DNA of 15,230 nt, from the NCBI GenBank assembly GCA_964606895.1, contig CAZSHX010000093.1, positions 1 through 15,230 of the forward strand. Reading direction: 5' to 3'. Under the pieces are notes generated by a model that was not told the origin of the DNA, did not search any database, and saw only the letters and a list, made by a program, of their open reading frames with translations. The position numbers and the translations under genes are program-made. This document shows positions 5,866 through 12,867 of this stretch, one piece after another. This stretch comes from CAZSHX01 sp964606895 (lineage in GTDB: Bacteria; Bacteroidota; Ignavibacteria; Kapaibacteriales; UBA2268). Every line of letters begins with the position of its first letter. The stretch's first letter is position 1.

Positions 5866-7473
5866 TTACATCCTGAAAATACCGTATTTTTGTTCTGCGA
5901 TTGGAGCATTCAGCGACATCGAAATTCCAAGGGCAAGAGTATTTCTTGTGTCGAGCGGGTCAATGATTCCGTCGTCCCAGATTCGGGCAGAGCTGTAATA
6001 AGGACTTGCTTCCTGTTCATATTTTTGGATAATGGGTTCCCTGATTTGCTGAATCTGTTCGTCAGTGAGTTTTGTTCCGCCCTTTTCCAATTGTTTTATT
6101 TTCACACTTGCCAACACGTCAGCGGCTTGTTCGCCTCCCATAACTGAAATTCTGCTGTTGGGCCACATAAGTAAAAGTCTTGGGTTGTAGCCTCTTCCGC
6201 ACATTGCATAATTTCCTGCTCCGTTGGATGCTCCGAAAATCAGTGTAAATCTTGGAACCTCAGCATTTGCAACCGCATGAACAAATTTTGCTCCGTCGCG
6301 TGCTATACCGCCATGTTCGTACTTTTTACCAACCATGAATCCTGTGATATTCTGCATAAAGAGCAATGGAATTTTTCTCATGGCACACAGCTCAACAAAG
6401 TGAGCACCCTTCTGGCTCGATTCTGCAAATATAACTCCGTTATTTCCGATGATCCCGACGGGGTAGCCCATGATTCGTGCGAATCCGGTTATTAAAGTAG
6501 TGCCGTAGGTTTCCTTGAATTCCTGAAATTCACTGCCGTCAACAAATCGTGCAATGATTTCCCGAACGTCGAAAGGCGTTCTTAAGTTTTTTGGAATGAT
6601 GCCGTAAATTTCTTCGGGGTCATAATATGGTTCAACAGGTTCAATTCTGCCAATATCAAATTTGGAATGTCTGCCGAAATTTTCGACAATGTTCCTTGCA
6701 ATTTCAAGAGCATGCTCATCATTTTGTGCCAGATGGTCCGAAACTCCTGAAATTTTGCAGTGAACATCTGCTCCTCCGAGTTCTTCGTCGGTGACTGTTT
6801 CGCCTGTTGCGGCTTTGACCAATGGCGGACCTCCAATAAAAATGGTTGCCTGATTTCTGACCATGATTGTTTCGTCGCTCATTGCCGGAACGTAAGCACC
6901 GCCGGCAGTACAGGAACCCATAACCACGGCAATCTGAGGAATATTCATTGCCGACATTCTTGCCTGATTGTAGAATATTTTGCCGAAATGGTCTCTGTCG
7001 GGAAATGATTCTGCCTGAAGAGGCAGGAATATTCCGCCGGAGTCAACAAGGTAAATGCAGGGGAGTCTGTTCTCCATGGCTATTTCCTGAGCCCGAATGT
7101 GCTTTTTGATAGTCATGGGGAAATAAGTCCCGCCTTTGACGGTGGCATCATTAGCCACAATCATGCACTCTCTGCCTTTGACAACTCCGATTCCGGTTAT
7201 AACTCCGGCTGATGGAGCCGCCCCGTCGTACATATCCCATGCGGCAAAAGCAGAAACTTCCAGAAATGGAGTATCTTTGTCGCAAAGTTTTTTCACTCTG
7301 TCTCTCGGCAAGAGCTTATTCCGTTCAAGGTGAACTTGTTTAGCTCTTTCCGAACCGCCCTGCTTGACAATAGCCAATTTTTCTTTAAACTCTTTTACGA
7401 TTTGTTTTGAAGTCTCAAAATTCTCGATAAAAGCTGAAGATTTCGTTGAAATTTTCGAATTAATTCTTTTCAT
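5866..7473 (-). CDS. mccB: Methylcrotonyl-CoA carboxylase beta (carboxyltransferase) subunit
   Basis: This 535-residue subunit transfers the carboxyl group from biotin to 3-methylcrotonyl-CoA, giving 3-methylglutaconyl-CoA. It has the full length and highly conserved blocks of MCC beta: RDRVKKLCDK, AGVITGIGVVKGRECMIV, ANDATVKGGTYFPMTIKKH, CIYLVDSGGIFLPLQ, FPDRDHFGKIFYNQARMS, IAVVMGSCTAGGAYVPAMSD, GGPPLVKAATGE, EELGGADVH, QNITGFMVGKKYEHGGIA and ISVMGGEQAADVLA. These distinguish it from propionyl- or acetyl-CoA carboxylase beta chains. It is the first gene of the minus-strand operon. The ATG at 7473 has no Shine-Dalgarno, unlike the internal genes. The hydratase ATG lies seven bases after its stop. 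Confidence 0.93.
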   Translation of the reverse strand: MKRINSKISTKSSAFIENFETSKQIVKEFKEKLAIVKQGGSERAKQVHLERNKLLPRDRVKKLCDKDTPFLEVSAFAAWDMYDGAAPSAGVITGIGVVKGRECMIVANDATVKGGTYFPMTIKKHIRAQEIAMENRLPCIYLVDSGGIFLPLQAESFPDRDHFGKIFYNQARMSAMNIPQIAVVMGSCTAGGAYVPAMSDETIMVRNQATIFIGGPPLVKAATGETVTDEELGGADVHCKISGVSDHLAQNDEHALEIARNIVENFGRHSKFDIGRIEPVEPYYDPEEIYGIIPKNLRTPFDVREIIARFVDGSEFQEFKETYGTTLITGFARIMGYPVGIIGNNGVIFAESSQKGAHFVELCAMRKIPLLFMQNITGFMVGKKYEHGGIARDGAKFVHAVANAEVPRFTLIFGASNGAGNYAMCGRGYNPRLLLMWPNSRISVMGGEQAADVLASVKIKQLEKGGTKLTDEQIQQIREPIIQKYEQEASPYYSSARIWDDGIIDPLDTRNTLALGISMSLNAPIAEQKYGIFRM

Positions 7474-7587
7474 GAATATTGCTGATTAAAAATATTTATG
7501 GAACTTAAAAATAATATTTGCTCAAATTAATAAAATTCGGTTAATTACAAAACAAAAATTTTCAAATTTCAAAAAATTAATTATTTT
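7474..7587. promoter_or_regulatory. Shared divergent promoter region of the two metabolic operons
   Basis: This very AT-rich 114-bp gap holds the start signals of both operons. On the minus strand, TTTG (7551-7548) is followed after 17 bases by TTAATTTG (7530-7523), a weak match to the Bacteroidota -33/-7 elements TTTG/TAnnTTTG with short spacing. On the plus strand, TAATATTTG (7512-7520) is one base too long for a -7 box and has no partner. Neither first gene has a Shine-Dalgarno. The geometry suggests co-regulation, perhaps by one regulator binding between them, but no operator palindrome is evident. Confidence 0.35.
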
Positions 7588-8745
7588 ATGGCACTAAACT
7601 GGAATCTGACCGAAGAACAAATTCTATTAAGAGAGACCGTCCGGAAATTTGCTGAAGAAGTCATTAAGCCTGTTGCGAAGCATCTTGATGAGAAAGAAGA
7701 GTTCTCTTACGAAATCACTTCTCAAATGTCCGAACTTGGCTTGTTTGGTATGTTTCTGCCTGAAATTTACGGCGGAAGTAATTTGGATTATGTCTCATAC
7801 ATCATTGCTGTTGAAGAACTCACAAGAGTTGACAGCTCGCAGGGTGCAACAATTGCGGCACATAATTCACTTGGAATCGGACCGATTTATTATTTTGGAA
7901 ATGAAGCCCAGAAGAAAAAATATCTTCCTGAGCTTTCCGGCGGCAAACTTTGGGGTTTTGGACTGACTGAGCCTGAATCTGGTTCTGATGCAGGAAACAC
8001 TTCAACTACGGCTGTGCTTGACGGAGACGAATGGGTTCTGAACGGTGCAAAAATTTTCATCACAAATTCGGGTACTGATATTTCTCTGGGAACAACTGTT
8101 CTTGCTTACAGCGGGAAAAACGATGTCGGGAAAAAACAGTACAGCTGTTTTCTGGTTGAAAACGGAACTCCGGGATATACCGTTAAAGTGATGAAAGATA
8201 AAATGATGTGGAAATCGTCTAATACTTGCGAACTCTATTTTGAAGATTGCAGAATCCCCAAAGAAAATTTGCTTGGCAATATCGGTGACGGTTTCAAACA
8301 GATGCTCAGCACCCTGGACAAAGGCAGGCTCTCAATTGCCGCTATGGGATTGGGACTTGCACAGGGAGCTTTTGATTATGCATTGAATTATGCAAAACAA
8401 AGAAAAGCGTTTGGCAGTCCGATTTCTACTTATCAGGCAAATGCTTTTAAGTTTGCCGATATGGACACAGGAATTGAGCTTGCAAGGAATTTTCTTTACA
8501 GTGTTTGCCGTATGAACGAAAAAGGCATCAGAACAACAAAGGAAAGTGCTATTGCCAAAATGAACTGTTCCGAAGTGGCACACCTTGCCGCAAATCATTG
8601 CGTTCAGATGCTCGGAGGTTATGGTTTGATGAAGGAATACGATGCAGAAAGATTCTATCGCGACCAGAAAATTCTGGAAATCGGCGAAGGAACTTCCGAG
8701 ATTTTACGGCTTGTCATTGCACGGGAAGTCGGATGTTTTTATTGA
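7588..8745 (+). CDS. Acyl-CoA dehydrogenase, short-chain (butyryl-CoA dehydrogenase) type
   Basis: This 385-residue flavoprotein (alpha helices, beta barrel, alpha helices) oxidises acyl-CoA to 2-enoyl-CoA and passes electrons to electron-transfer flavoprotein. Signatures are FGLTEPESGSDAGNTST (124-140), KIFITNSG (155-162), RKAFGSPIS (272-280), QMLGGYGLMKEY (340-351) and the C-terminal EIGEGTSEILRLVIAR. Glu367 in GEGTSE is at the usual catalytic-base position of short- and medium-chain enzymes. Helix G reads TLDKGRLSIA, without the Glu that isovaleryl-CoA dehydrogenase uses as base. So the neighbourhood suggests isovaleryl-CoA as substrate, while the residues favour butyryl-, isobutyryl- or 2-methylbutyryl-CoA. 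It is the first gene of the plus-strand operon, with no Shine-Dalgarno before the ATG. Confidence 0.88.
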   Translation: MALNWNLTEEQILLRETVRKFAEEVIKPVAKHLDEKEEFSYEITSQMSELGLFGMFLPEIYGGSNLDYVSYIIAVEELTRVDSSQGATIAAHNSLGIGPIYYFGNEAQKKKYLPELSGGKLWGFGLTEPESGSDAGNTSTTAVLDGDEWVLNGAKIFITNSGTDISLGTTVLAYSGKNDVGKKQYSCFLVENGTPGYTVKVMKDKMMWKSSNTCELYFEDCRIPKENLLGNIGDGFKQMLSTLDKGRLSIAAMGLGLAQGAFDYALNYAKQRKAFGSPISTYQANAFKFADMDTGIELARNFLYSVCRMNEKGIRTTKESAIAKMNCSEVAHLAANHCVQMLGGYGLMKEYDAERFYRDQKILEIGEGTSEILRLVIAREVGCFY

Positions 8746-8780
8746 TAATGATTTTAAATATATATTTGTAATAATATTAT

Positions 8781-8785
8781 AGGAG
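8781..8785 (+). promoter_or_regulatory. Strong ribosome binding site of the HMG-CoA synthase gene
   Basis: AGGAG five bases before the ATG at 8791. The thiolase has GGAGG (9845-9849, nine bases from its ATG), and the DUF35 gene has GGAGG (10995-10999, seven bases), inside the thiolase coding end. Confidence 0.65.
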
Positions 8786-8790
8786 AAGAA

Positions 8791-9837
8791 ATGGCTGGAA
8801 TAATTGGGTATGGCTCTTATGTACCCTCTTACAGAATTAAAGCGGCAGACATTGCGGCACAGTGGGGCGACGATGCCGCCGCAATTGAAAGAGGTTTACT
8901 CCTCAAAGAGAAATCAGTCCCCGGAAGAGACGAGGACACAATCACAATTTCAATTGCCGCCGCAAAAAATGCTCTTAAAAGAGCCGGAATCAGTCCCGAC
9001 AAAATCGGTGCTGTTTATATCGGTTCTGAATCTCATCCTTATGCTGTTAAACCTTCGGGTACAGTACTAATTGATGCACTTGGTATCGGTCCCTATGTTC
9101 ACGTTGCCGATTTTGAATTTGCTTGCAAAGCAGGCTCTGAAGCTATGTTTGTTGCCTATAGCCACGTAAAATCCGGTAATATGGATTATGCAATGGGTAT
9201 TGGTGCCGATACATCTCAGGGTGCTCCGGGCGATGCTTTGGAATATACTGCTTCGGCTGGCGGAGCCGCTTTTATTTTTGGTAATGACAACATTATTGCC
9301 AATGTTATTGATACCAATTCATTCACAAGCGATACTGCAGATTTTTGGAGACGTGAATATCAGCACTATCCAAGGCACGGCGGCAGATTTACAGGCGAAC
9401 CTGCATACTTCAAACACATACTCGGTGCGGCAAATAATTTGCTCGAAAAATCAGGAATGAAACCCTCCGATTTTGCTTATGCCGTATTCCACATGCCAAA
9501 CGGCAAATTCCCGCTTAAAGCCGCACAAACACTCGGCTTTTCAAGGGAACAAATGGAACAGGGATGGGTTGTAAATCTTATGGGAAATACCTATTCAGGT
9601 TCTTCTCCAACAGGTTTAACTGCAATACTTGATGTTGCAAAACCCGGGGATAAAATCTTTATGGTTTCCTTTGGTTCGGGTGCCGGAAGTGACGGATTTA
9701 TTTTCGAAGCAACTGACAAACTGCCTGCAGTTCAGAACCTTGCACCTCATACAAGAGATATGATTAACAACAAGAAGATTTATCTCGATTATGGAAAATA
9801 TGTAGCTTACAGAAGAAAAATTTTATATAATGAATAA
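8791..9837 (+). CDS. Archaeal-type hydroxymethylglutaryl-CoA synthase
   Basis: This 348-residue thiolase-fold enzyme of the archaeal HMG-CoA synthase family condenses acetyl-CoA with acetoacetyl-CoA to HMG-CoA. Glu80 (YIGSESHPYAVKP) is the general acid/base, Cys112 (DFEFACKAGSEA) the acetyl-accepting nucleophile, and His234 (AVFHMPNGKFP) binds acetoacetyl-CoA. The family segment DFWRREYQHYPRHGGRF and the GNTYSGSSPTG loop (265-275) are intact. Nothing in the sequence suggests loss of activity. It is followed by thiolase and DUF35 genes, the same trio as in archaeal mevalonate clusters, where thiolase and synthase form a complex on a DUF35 scaffold. There is no HMG-CoA reductase beside it, and the partners here are leucine-pathway genes. 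Archaeal origin by transfer is possible. Confidence 0.92.
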   Translation: MAGIIGYGSYVPSYRIKAADIAAQWGDDAAAIERGLLLKEKSVPGRDEDTITISIAAAKNALKRAGISPDKIGAVYIGSESHPYAVKPSGTVLIDALGIGPYVHVADFEFACKAGSEAMFVAYSHVKSGNMDYAMGIGADTSQGAPGDALEYTASAGGAAFIFGNDNIIANVIDTNSFTSDTADFWRREYQHYPRHGGRFTGEPAYFKHILGAANNLLEKSGMKPSDFAYAVFHMPNGKFPLKAAQTLGFSREQMEQGWVVNLMGNTYSGSSPTGLTAILDVAKPGDKIFMVSFGSGAGSDGFIFEATDKLPAVQNLAPHTRDMINNKKIYLDYGKYVAYRRKILYNE

Positions 9838-9858
9838 TATATTTGGAGGATTTATTTT

Positions 9859-11007
9859 ATGCGTGACGTAGCCATAATTGGCGTTGGCTTAACAAAATTC
9901 GGAGAACACTGGGACAAAGGCATTCGCGACTTGATTGCCGAAGCCTCGCTGAATGCTCTGAAAGATGCTAACGTTAATAAACTTGATTCTTTTTATGTGG
10001 CTTCGATGTCCAGCGGATTGTATGCTTTTCAGGAACATTTAGCCTCAGTTACTGCCGATTATATCGGTCAGCCGGGCGTGTCCGGAACAAGAGTAGAATC
10101 TGCCTGTGCATCCGGAGGCTTATCTGTTCGCTCGGCTTTCATCGAAGTTGCTTCCGGCATGAGTGACATTGTCATGGCTGTCGGTGTTGAAAAAATGTGG
10201 GACGTTGAAGACGGAACTTTTGTTCTTTCCACTGCTTCCGACCAGGAATTTGAAGCATACAACGGTGTTACTTTCCCCGGTCTTTATGCTATGATGGCAA
10301 GAGCCTACATGCACAAATACGGACTTACAAGGGAAGAACTTGCCGCTGTGCCGATTAAAAACCACAAACATGCAGTTCACAATCCTTATGCTCAGTATCC
10401 TTACGAATTGGATTTGAAGGGTGTTCTAAGCTCTGGGATGGTCGCAGACCCATTAAGACTGATGGATTGCTCGCCGATTACCGACGGTGCCGCCGCAGTG
10501 ATTCTCTGCCCTCTGGACAGAGCTAAGGAATTTACCGATAAACCCGTGAAAATTCTTGGTGTCGGTTCCGCAACCGGTCCGATTGCTCTTCATGACCACA
10601 AGGAAATGACCAAACTCGATGCAGTCCGTACCGCCGCTCAGAGAGCTTTCGCAATGGCAAAAGTGAATACATCGAATATTGATTTCGTTGAAGTTCATGA
10701 TTGTTTCTCGATTGCAGAAATTATCGTTGCAGAAGAACTCGGATTCTTCGAATACGGAACTGCCGGCAAAGCTATTGCCGAAGGTCAGGGTACTTACGGA
10801 GGTAAAGTTGTGATTAACCCAAGCGGTGGTTTGAAAGCAAAAGGACATCCCGTTGGAGCAACAGGCGTTGCCCAGATTATCGAAGCTACTTTGCAATTAC
10901 AGCAAAGAGCAGGCAAAAGACAGATTAAAGATGCGAAAATCGGCATGACTCAAAACATGGGCGGTTCCGGTGGAAGTTCTGTTTCACATATTCTGGAGGC
11001 GGTATAA
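9859..11007 (+). CDS. Archaeal-type thiolase (acetoacetyl-CoA thiolase)
   Basis: This 382-residue thiolase of the archaeal/SCP2-like class interconverts two acetyl-CoA and acetoacetyl-CoA. The nucleophile is Cys83 in VESACASGGLSV. The catalytic histidines are His280 in EVHDCFSIAE and His330 in GGLKAKGHPVGATG. The C-terminus QNMGGSGGSSVSHILE is typical. It differs from classical PhaA/AtoB thiolases and matches the class that works in a complex with the neighbouring synthase. The gene starts 21 bases after the synthase stop with GGAGG nine bases upstream. Its TAA overlaps the ATG of the DUF35 gene by one base, so the two are translationally coupled, consistent with a fixed stoichiometric complex. 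Confidence 0.92.
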   Translation: MRDVAIIGVGLTKFGEHWDKGIRDLIAEASLNALKDANVNKLDSFYVASMSSGLYAFQEHLASVTADYIGQPGVSGTRVESACASGGLSVRSAFIEVASGMSDIVMAVGVEKMWDVEDGTFVLSTASDQEFEAYNGVTFPGLYAMMARAYMHKYGLTREELAAVPIKNHKHAVHNPYAQYPYELDLKGVLSSGMVADPLRLMDCSPITDGAAAVILCPLDRAKEFTDKPVKILGVGSATGPIALHDHKEMTKLDAVRTAAQRAFAMAKVNTSNIDFVEVHDCFSIAEIIVAEELGFFEYGTAGKAIAEGQGTYGGKVVINPSGGLKAKGHPVGATGVAQIIEATLQLQQRAGKRQIKDAKIGMTQNMGGSGGSSVSHILEAV

Positions 11008-11396
11008 TGTCTATTAGTCCAAGATATACAAGAGAAATTCCTCAGCGTTTCAGACTTGAGGCTCAGAAATTCAGTAACGGTCAGGTTTCGCTTGCCAGAA
11101 GAATAATCAGTCCCGACGGCACTACTGCCGAATCGGAAAAGATTACTCTCAGCGGTTTCGGAACAATTCTTACGTTTACCGTTATTCATATTGCCTCTGA
11201 TGATTTCGCAAAGGAAACCCCTTATGCTGTTGCTATTGTTGAAACAGACGAAGGTGCAAGATTGACAACACAAATTGTTGATTGCAGTATTGCTGACATT
11301 AAAATCGGCGGAAAAGTAGAATTTATTTTCAGAAAACTTTCGGAAGAAGGTTTATCCGGAATCATTAACTACGGCTACAAAGCACTGTTGGTTTAA
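11007..11396 (+). CDS. DUF35 OB-fold acyl-CoA-binding scaffold protein lacking zinc-ribbon cysteines
   Basis: This 129-residue protein belongs to the DUF35 family, which in archaea bridges thiolase and HMG-CoA synthase and shapes a shared CoA channel. The N-terminal helix segment YTREIPQRFRLEA (7-19) and the OB fold (47-129: LSGFGTILTFTVIH, PYAVAIVETDEGARL, IGGKVEFIFR, INYGYKALL) are well preserved. The rubredoxin-like zinc ribbon between them is not: where KCxxCG and CPxCG are expected, the protein reads KFSNGQ and ISPDG. The only cysteine is Cys93, inside the OB fold. The surrounding backbone (PPR-like ARR, the G positions) is still recognisable, so this is cysteine loss rather than deletion. 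The gene overlaps the thiolase stop by one base and ends the operon. Confidence 0.9.
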   Translation: MSISPRYTREIPQRFRLEAQKFSNGQVSLARRIISPDGTTAESEKITLSGFGTILTFTVIHIASDDFAKETPYAVAIVETDEGARLTTQIVDCSIADIKIGGKVEFIFRKLSEEGLSGIINYGYKALLV

Positions 11397-11414
11397 GGAT
11401 CAAATTCAAAAACA

Positions 11415-11448
11415 AAACACCCCGAAAGTTTCGCCTTTCGGGGTGTTT
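11415..11448. terminator. Strong bidirectional hairpin terminator
   Basis: AAACACCCCGAAAG (11415-11428) pairs perfectly with CTTTCGGGGTGTTT (11435-11448) around a 6-base loop. It starts 18 bases after the DUF35 stop. On the minus strand the stem is followed by TGTTTTTG, so it also fits termination of the lipoprotein gene ending at 11478. Confidence 0.88.
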
Positions 11449-11477
11449 GTTGATACATATTTGAACCACAAGTAAAA

Positions 11478-11999
11478 TTATTGATAGAACATCCAACAAG
11501 AAACATAATTTAATTGTTCGATATCATCCAGAGAAGTTTTTGAACCATGTTTATCGGGATCCAATATTTCAATTGAATAACTACCATTTTTCCAAACATC
11601 TAATGCAGTAATAAGTGCTGAATGAAGATATTTCCGTGAACCAAATTTTGAAGTTTCTTCATAAATTATTAATATTGGGATGTCATTTTTCAATAAATTT
11701 TCTATTTCGACCTGTGATATTTTAATCTGTTTAGATTTCAATCCGATTCTTCTCCATATTTCAGGTAAATCTTTTATAAATACTACATGAAGAGAATCAT
11801 AATTAACAAAATTATTGAAATCATTTTGAGTAAATTTTGAATTTCTGTCAAACCATAAAACTAAAGACGTTGTAGAAGCAGATATAGAACCTACATCAAT
11901 ATACAACTTTTCGGGTTGAGTCTTATAATTTATTGTTGAACAAGATAACAATAAATTCAATACTGTTATTACTGTACCTAATCTAACAAATTTTATCAT
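11478..11999 (-). CDS. Small lipoprotein with a faint C39/papain-like layout
   Basis: A 173-residue protein with a lipoprotein signal (MIKFVRLGTVITVLNLLLSC, lipobox L-L-S-C20), so probably anchored in the cell envelope. The C-terminal half shows the order seen in C39-like and papain-like bacterial proteins: LLKNDIPILIIYEE, then a His (KYLHSALITALD), then a G-Y strand and an Asp-Pro (IEILDPDKHGSKTS). The N-terminal part GSISASTTSLVLWF lies where such proteins carry CGPAS-type nucleophile motifs, but no cysteine is there. The only cysteines are the lipobox Cys20 and Cys169. If the relationship holds, it is an inactive or Ser-substituted relative. The assignment is weak; it may be an unrelated lipoprotein. 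There is no clear Shine-Dalgarno. Confidence 0.6.
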   Translation of the reverse strand: MIKFVRLGTVITVLNLLLSCSTINYKTQPEKLYIDVGSISASTTSLVLWFDRNSKFTQNDFNNFVNYDSLHVVFIKDLPEIWRRIGLKSKQIKISQVEIENLLKNDIPILIIYEETSKFGSRKYLHSALITALDVWKNGSYSIEILDPDKHGSKTSLDDIEQLNYVSCWMFYQ

Positions 12000-12117
12000 A
12001 TTTTTACTTCTTCTTTTAATCCATAATTCATAATCTCTTACGCCAGAACATCTATATAAACCGTTATGCTGTCTGCACTTTGAGTCGAGGTATTGCAGGC
12101 TTTCACAATCTCAATTG

Positions 12118-12287
12118 TCTGAACCGGGATTTTGGGGATTTATGGGATTATGGGGTTGAAATTTCTTGTTTTCAAACCTTCTGTATTCCAAACTTTTTGC
12201 TCCGATTAATTCTTGACTGTTTATCCTAAACTAATTGCAAATATCTTGTCCCTATAATCCCAAAAATCCCTGAAATCCCAGTTCAGA
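12118..12287. repeat. 38-bp imperfect inverted repeat of G-runs and C-runs (G-quadruplex-capable arms)
   Basis: The arm at 12118-12155 matches the reverse complement of 12250-12287 at 33 of 38 positions, with 94 bases between. The left arm holds four G-tracts (12126-12128, 12134-12137, 12144-12146, 12152-12155) separated by 5-6 bases. The right arm has CCC at exact 9-bp steps (12250, 12259, 12268, 12277). Each arm could form a G-quadruplex, the left on the plus strand and the right on the minus strand; the two arms could also pair as one long stem. The interior has no ORF. A MITE-like or dispersed intergenic element is likely, by inference. Confidence 0.75.
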
Positions 12288-12391
12288 AATTTTTTCAAAA
12301 TTGACAACTACAAATTAATACAAAAAACAATTTAAAACAAGAGTATGTGGAATACTTTTGGAAAAAAAATGTTAATATTTATCCTTTTGGT

Positions 12392-12410
12392 CAAGCCCTT
12401 GCTTGGGAAC
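12392..12410. repeat. Decayed copy of the GTTCCC/GGGAAC palindrome
   Basis: CAAGC-CCTT-GCTTG (12392-12405) is followed by GGGAAC, so the right half reads GCTTGGGAAC while the left half has diverged. The GGGAACAT end is shared with the hairpin at 163-180, which suggests the same repeat family. Confidence 0.35.
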
Positions 12411-12597
12411 ATGAGAAAATTATTCAGATGTATGGTGGTTTGTTTTTATGTGACATCAGTACCGCCAAGACAAATTATTCAAGTTGATTAACGGATTCTT
12501 TAAGGTTTCAACATCTTTATCTGTAGTGTATCTGAACAATTACTTAAAATGATAATCGTTTAAGAATTTGTAATATTCATAATTATCAAGGCAAAAA

Positions 12598-12867
12598 ATG
12601 ACTTCCATGATAGTAACACCATCGAATAAACAAGAGTTTATTTTATTGGAGGAAATGTTCAAAAAGATGCGGATTGAATATAAGCCATTAGCGGAGAATA
12701 TTGATGACAAGACTGATTCTGAAGATTTGTACAGGTTTTCGATGATGAACTTCTCTCGTGCTTACTCCGATGAAGAACCTGAATATACATCCGACATGAT
12801 AAAAGAGCCAAATCCAGGATATAATCATTCTTTATCTTTCCTATCTTCTAATCATAATATTCACTGA
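12598..12867 (+). CDS. Antitoxin-like small protein without an adjacent toxin
   Basis: This 89-residue acidic protein starts MTSMIVTPSNKQEFILLEEM and continues with KKMRIEYKPL. That opening (a TP-x-N-x-x-E strand followed by a helix) resembles a large family of small type II antitoxins. The later segment FSRAYSDEEPEYTSDMIKEP is also of the kind seen in such small partner proteins, where a toxin usually follows. No toxin ORF follows. The last 13 residues run into the 3' end of the convergent lipoprotein gene (27-bp overlap, 12841-12867), so the natural C-terminus after KEPNPGY may have been lost or altered. The start is supported by AAGG about seven bases upstream. Family membership rests on pattern memory and is not certain. 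Confidence 0.6.
   Translation: MTSMIVTPSNKQEFILLEEMFKKMRIEYKPLAENIDDKTDSEDLYRFSMMNFSRAYSDEEPEYTSDMIKEPNPGYNHSLSFLSSNHNIH

Larger units (their letters stand above)
12000..12597. other. Long non-coding region with repeats
   Basis: About 600 bases with no supportable gene on either strand. It holds the G-run/C-run inverted repeat (12118-12287), a small hairpin (12392-12410) and the upstream sequence of the antitoxin-like ORF, whose ribosome binding site is AAGG about seven bases before 12598. Otherwise it is AT-rich and featureless. Confidence 0.6.

Noticed and set aside
3063..7473. Interpretation of the minus-strand operon as acetyl-CoA or propionyl-CoA carboxylase
   Set aside because: The beta subunit carries MCC-specific blocks such as ANDATVKGGTYFPMT and FPDRDHFGKIFYNQ, and a LiuC-type hydratase lies inside the operon.
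10453..10896. Minus-strand ORF (147 codons) opposite the thiolase
   Set aside because: A shadow of a conserved catalytic region, with biased Cys/Asn/Phe composition and no ribosome binding site.
8791..11396. Simple mevalonate-pathway cluster for isoprenoids
   Set aside because: No HMG-CoA reductase or mevalonate kinases are near, and the neighbours are leucine-type genes; it cannot be excluded without the rest of the genome.
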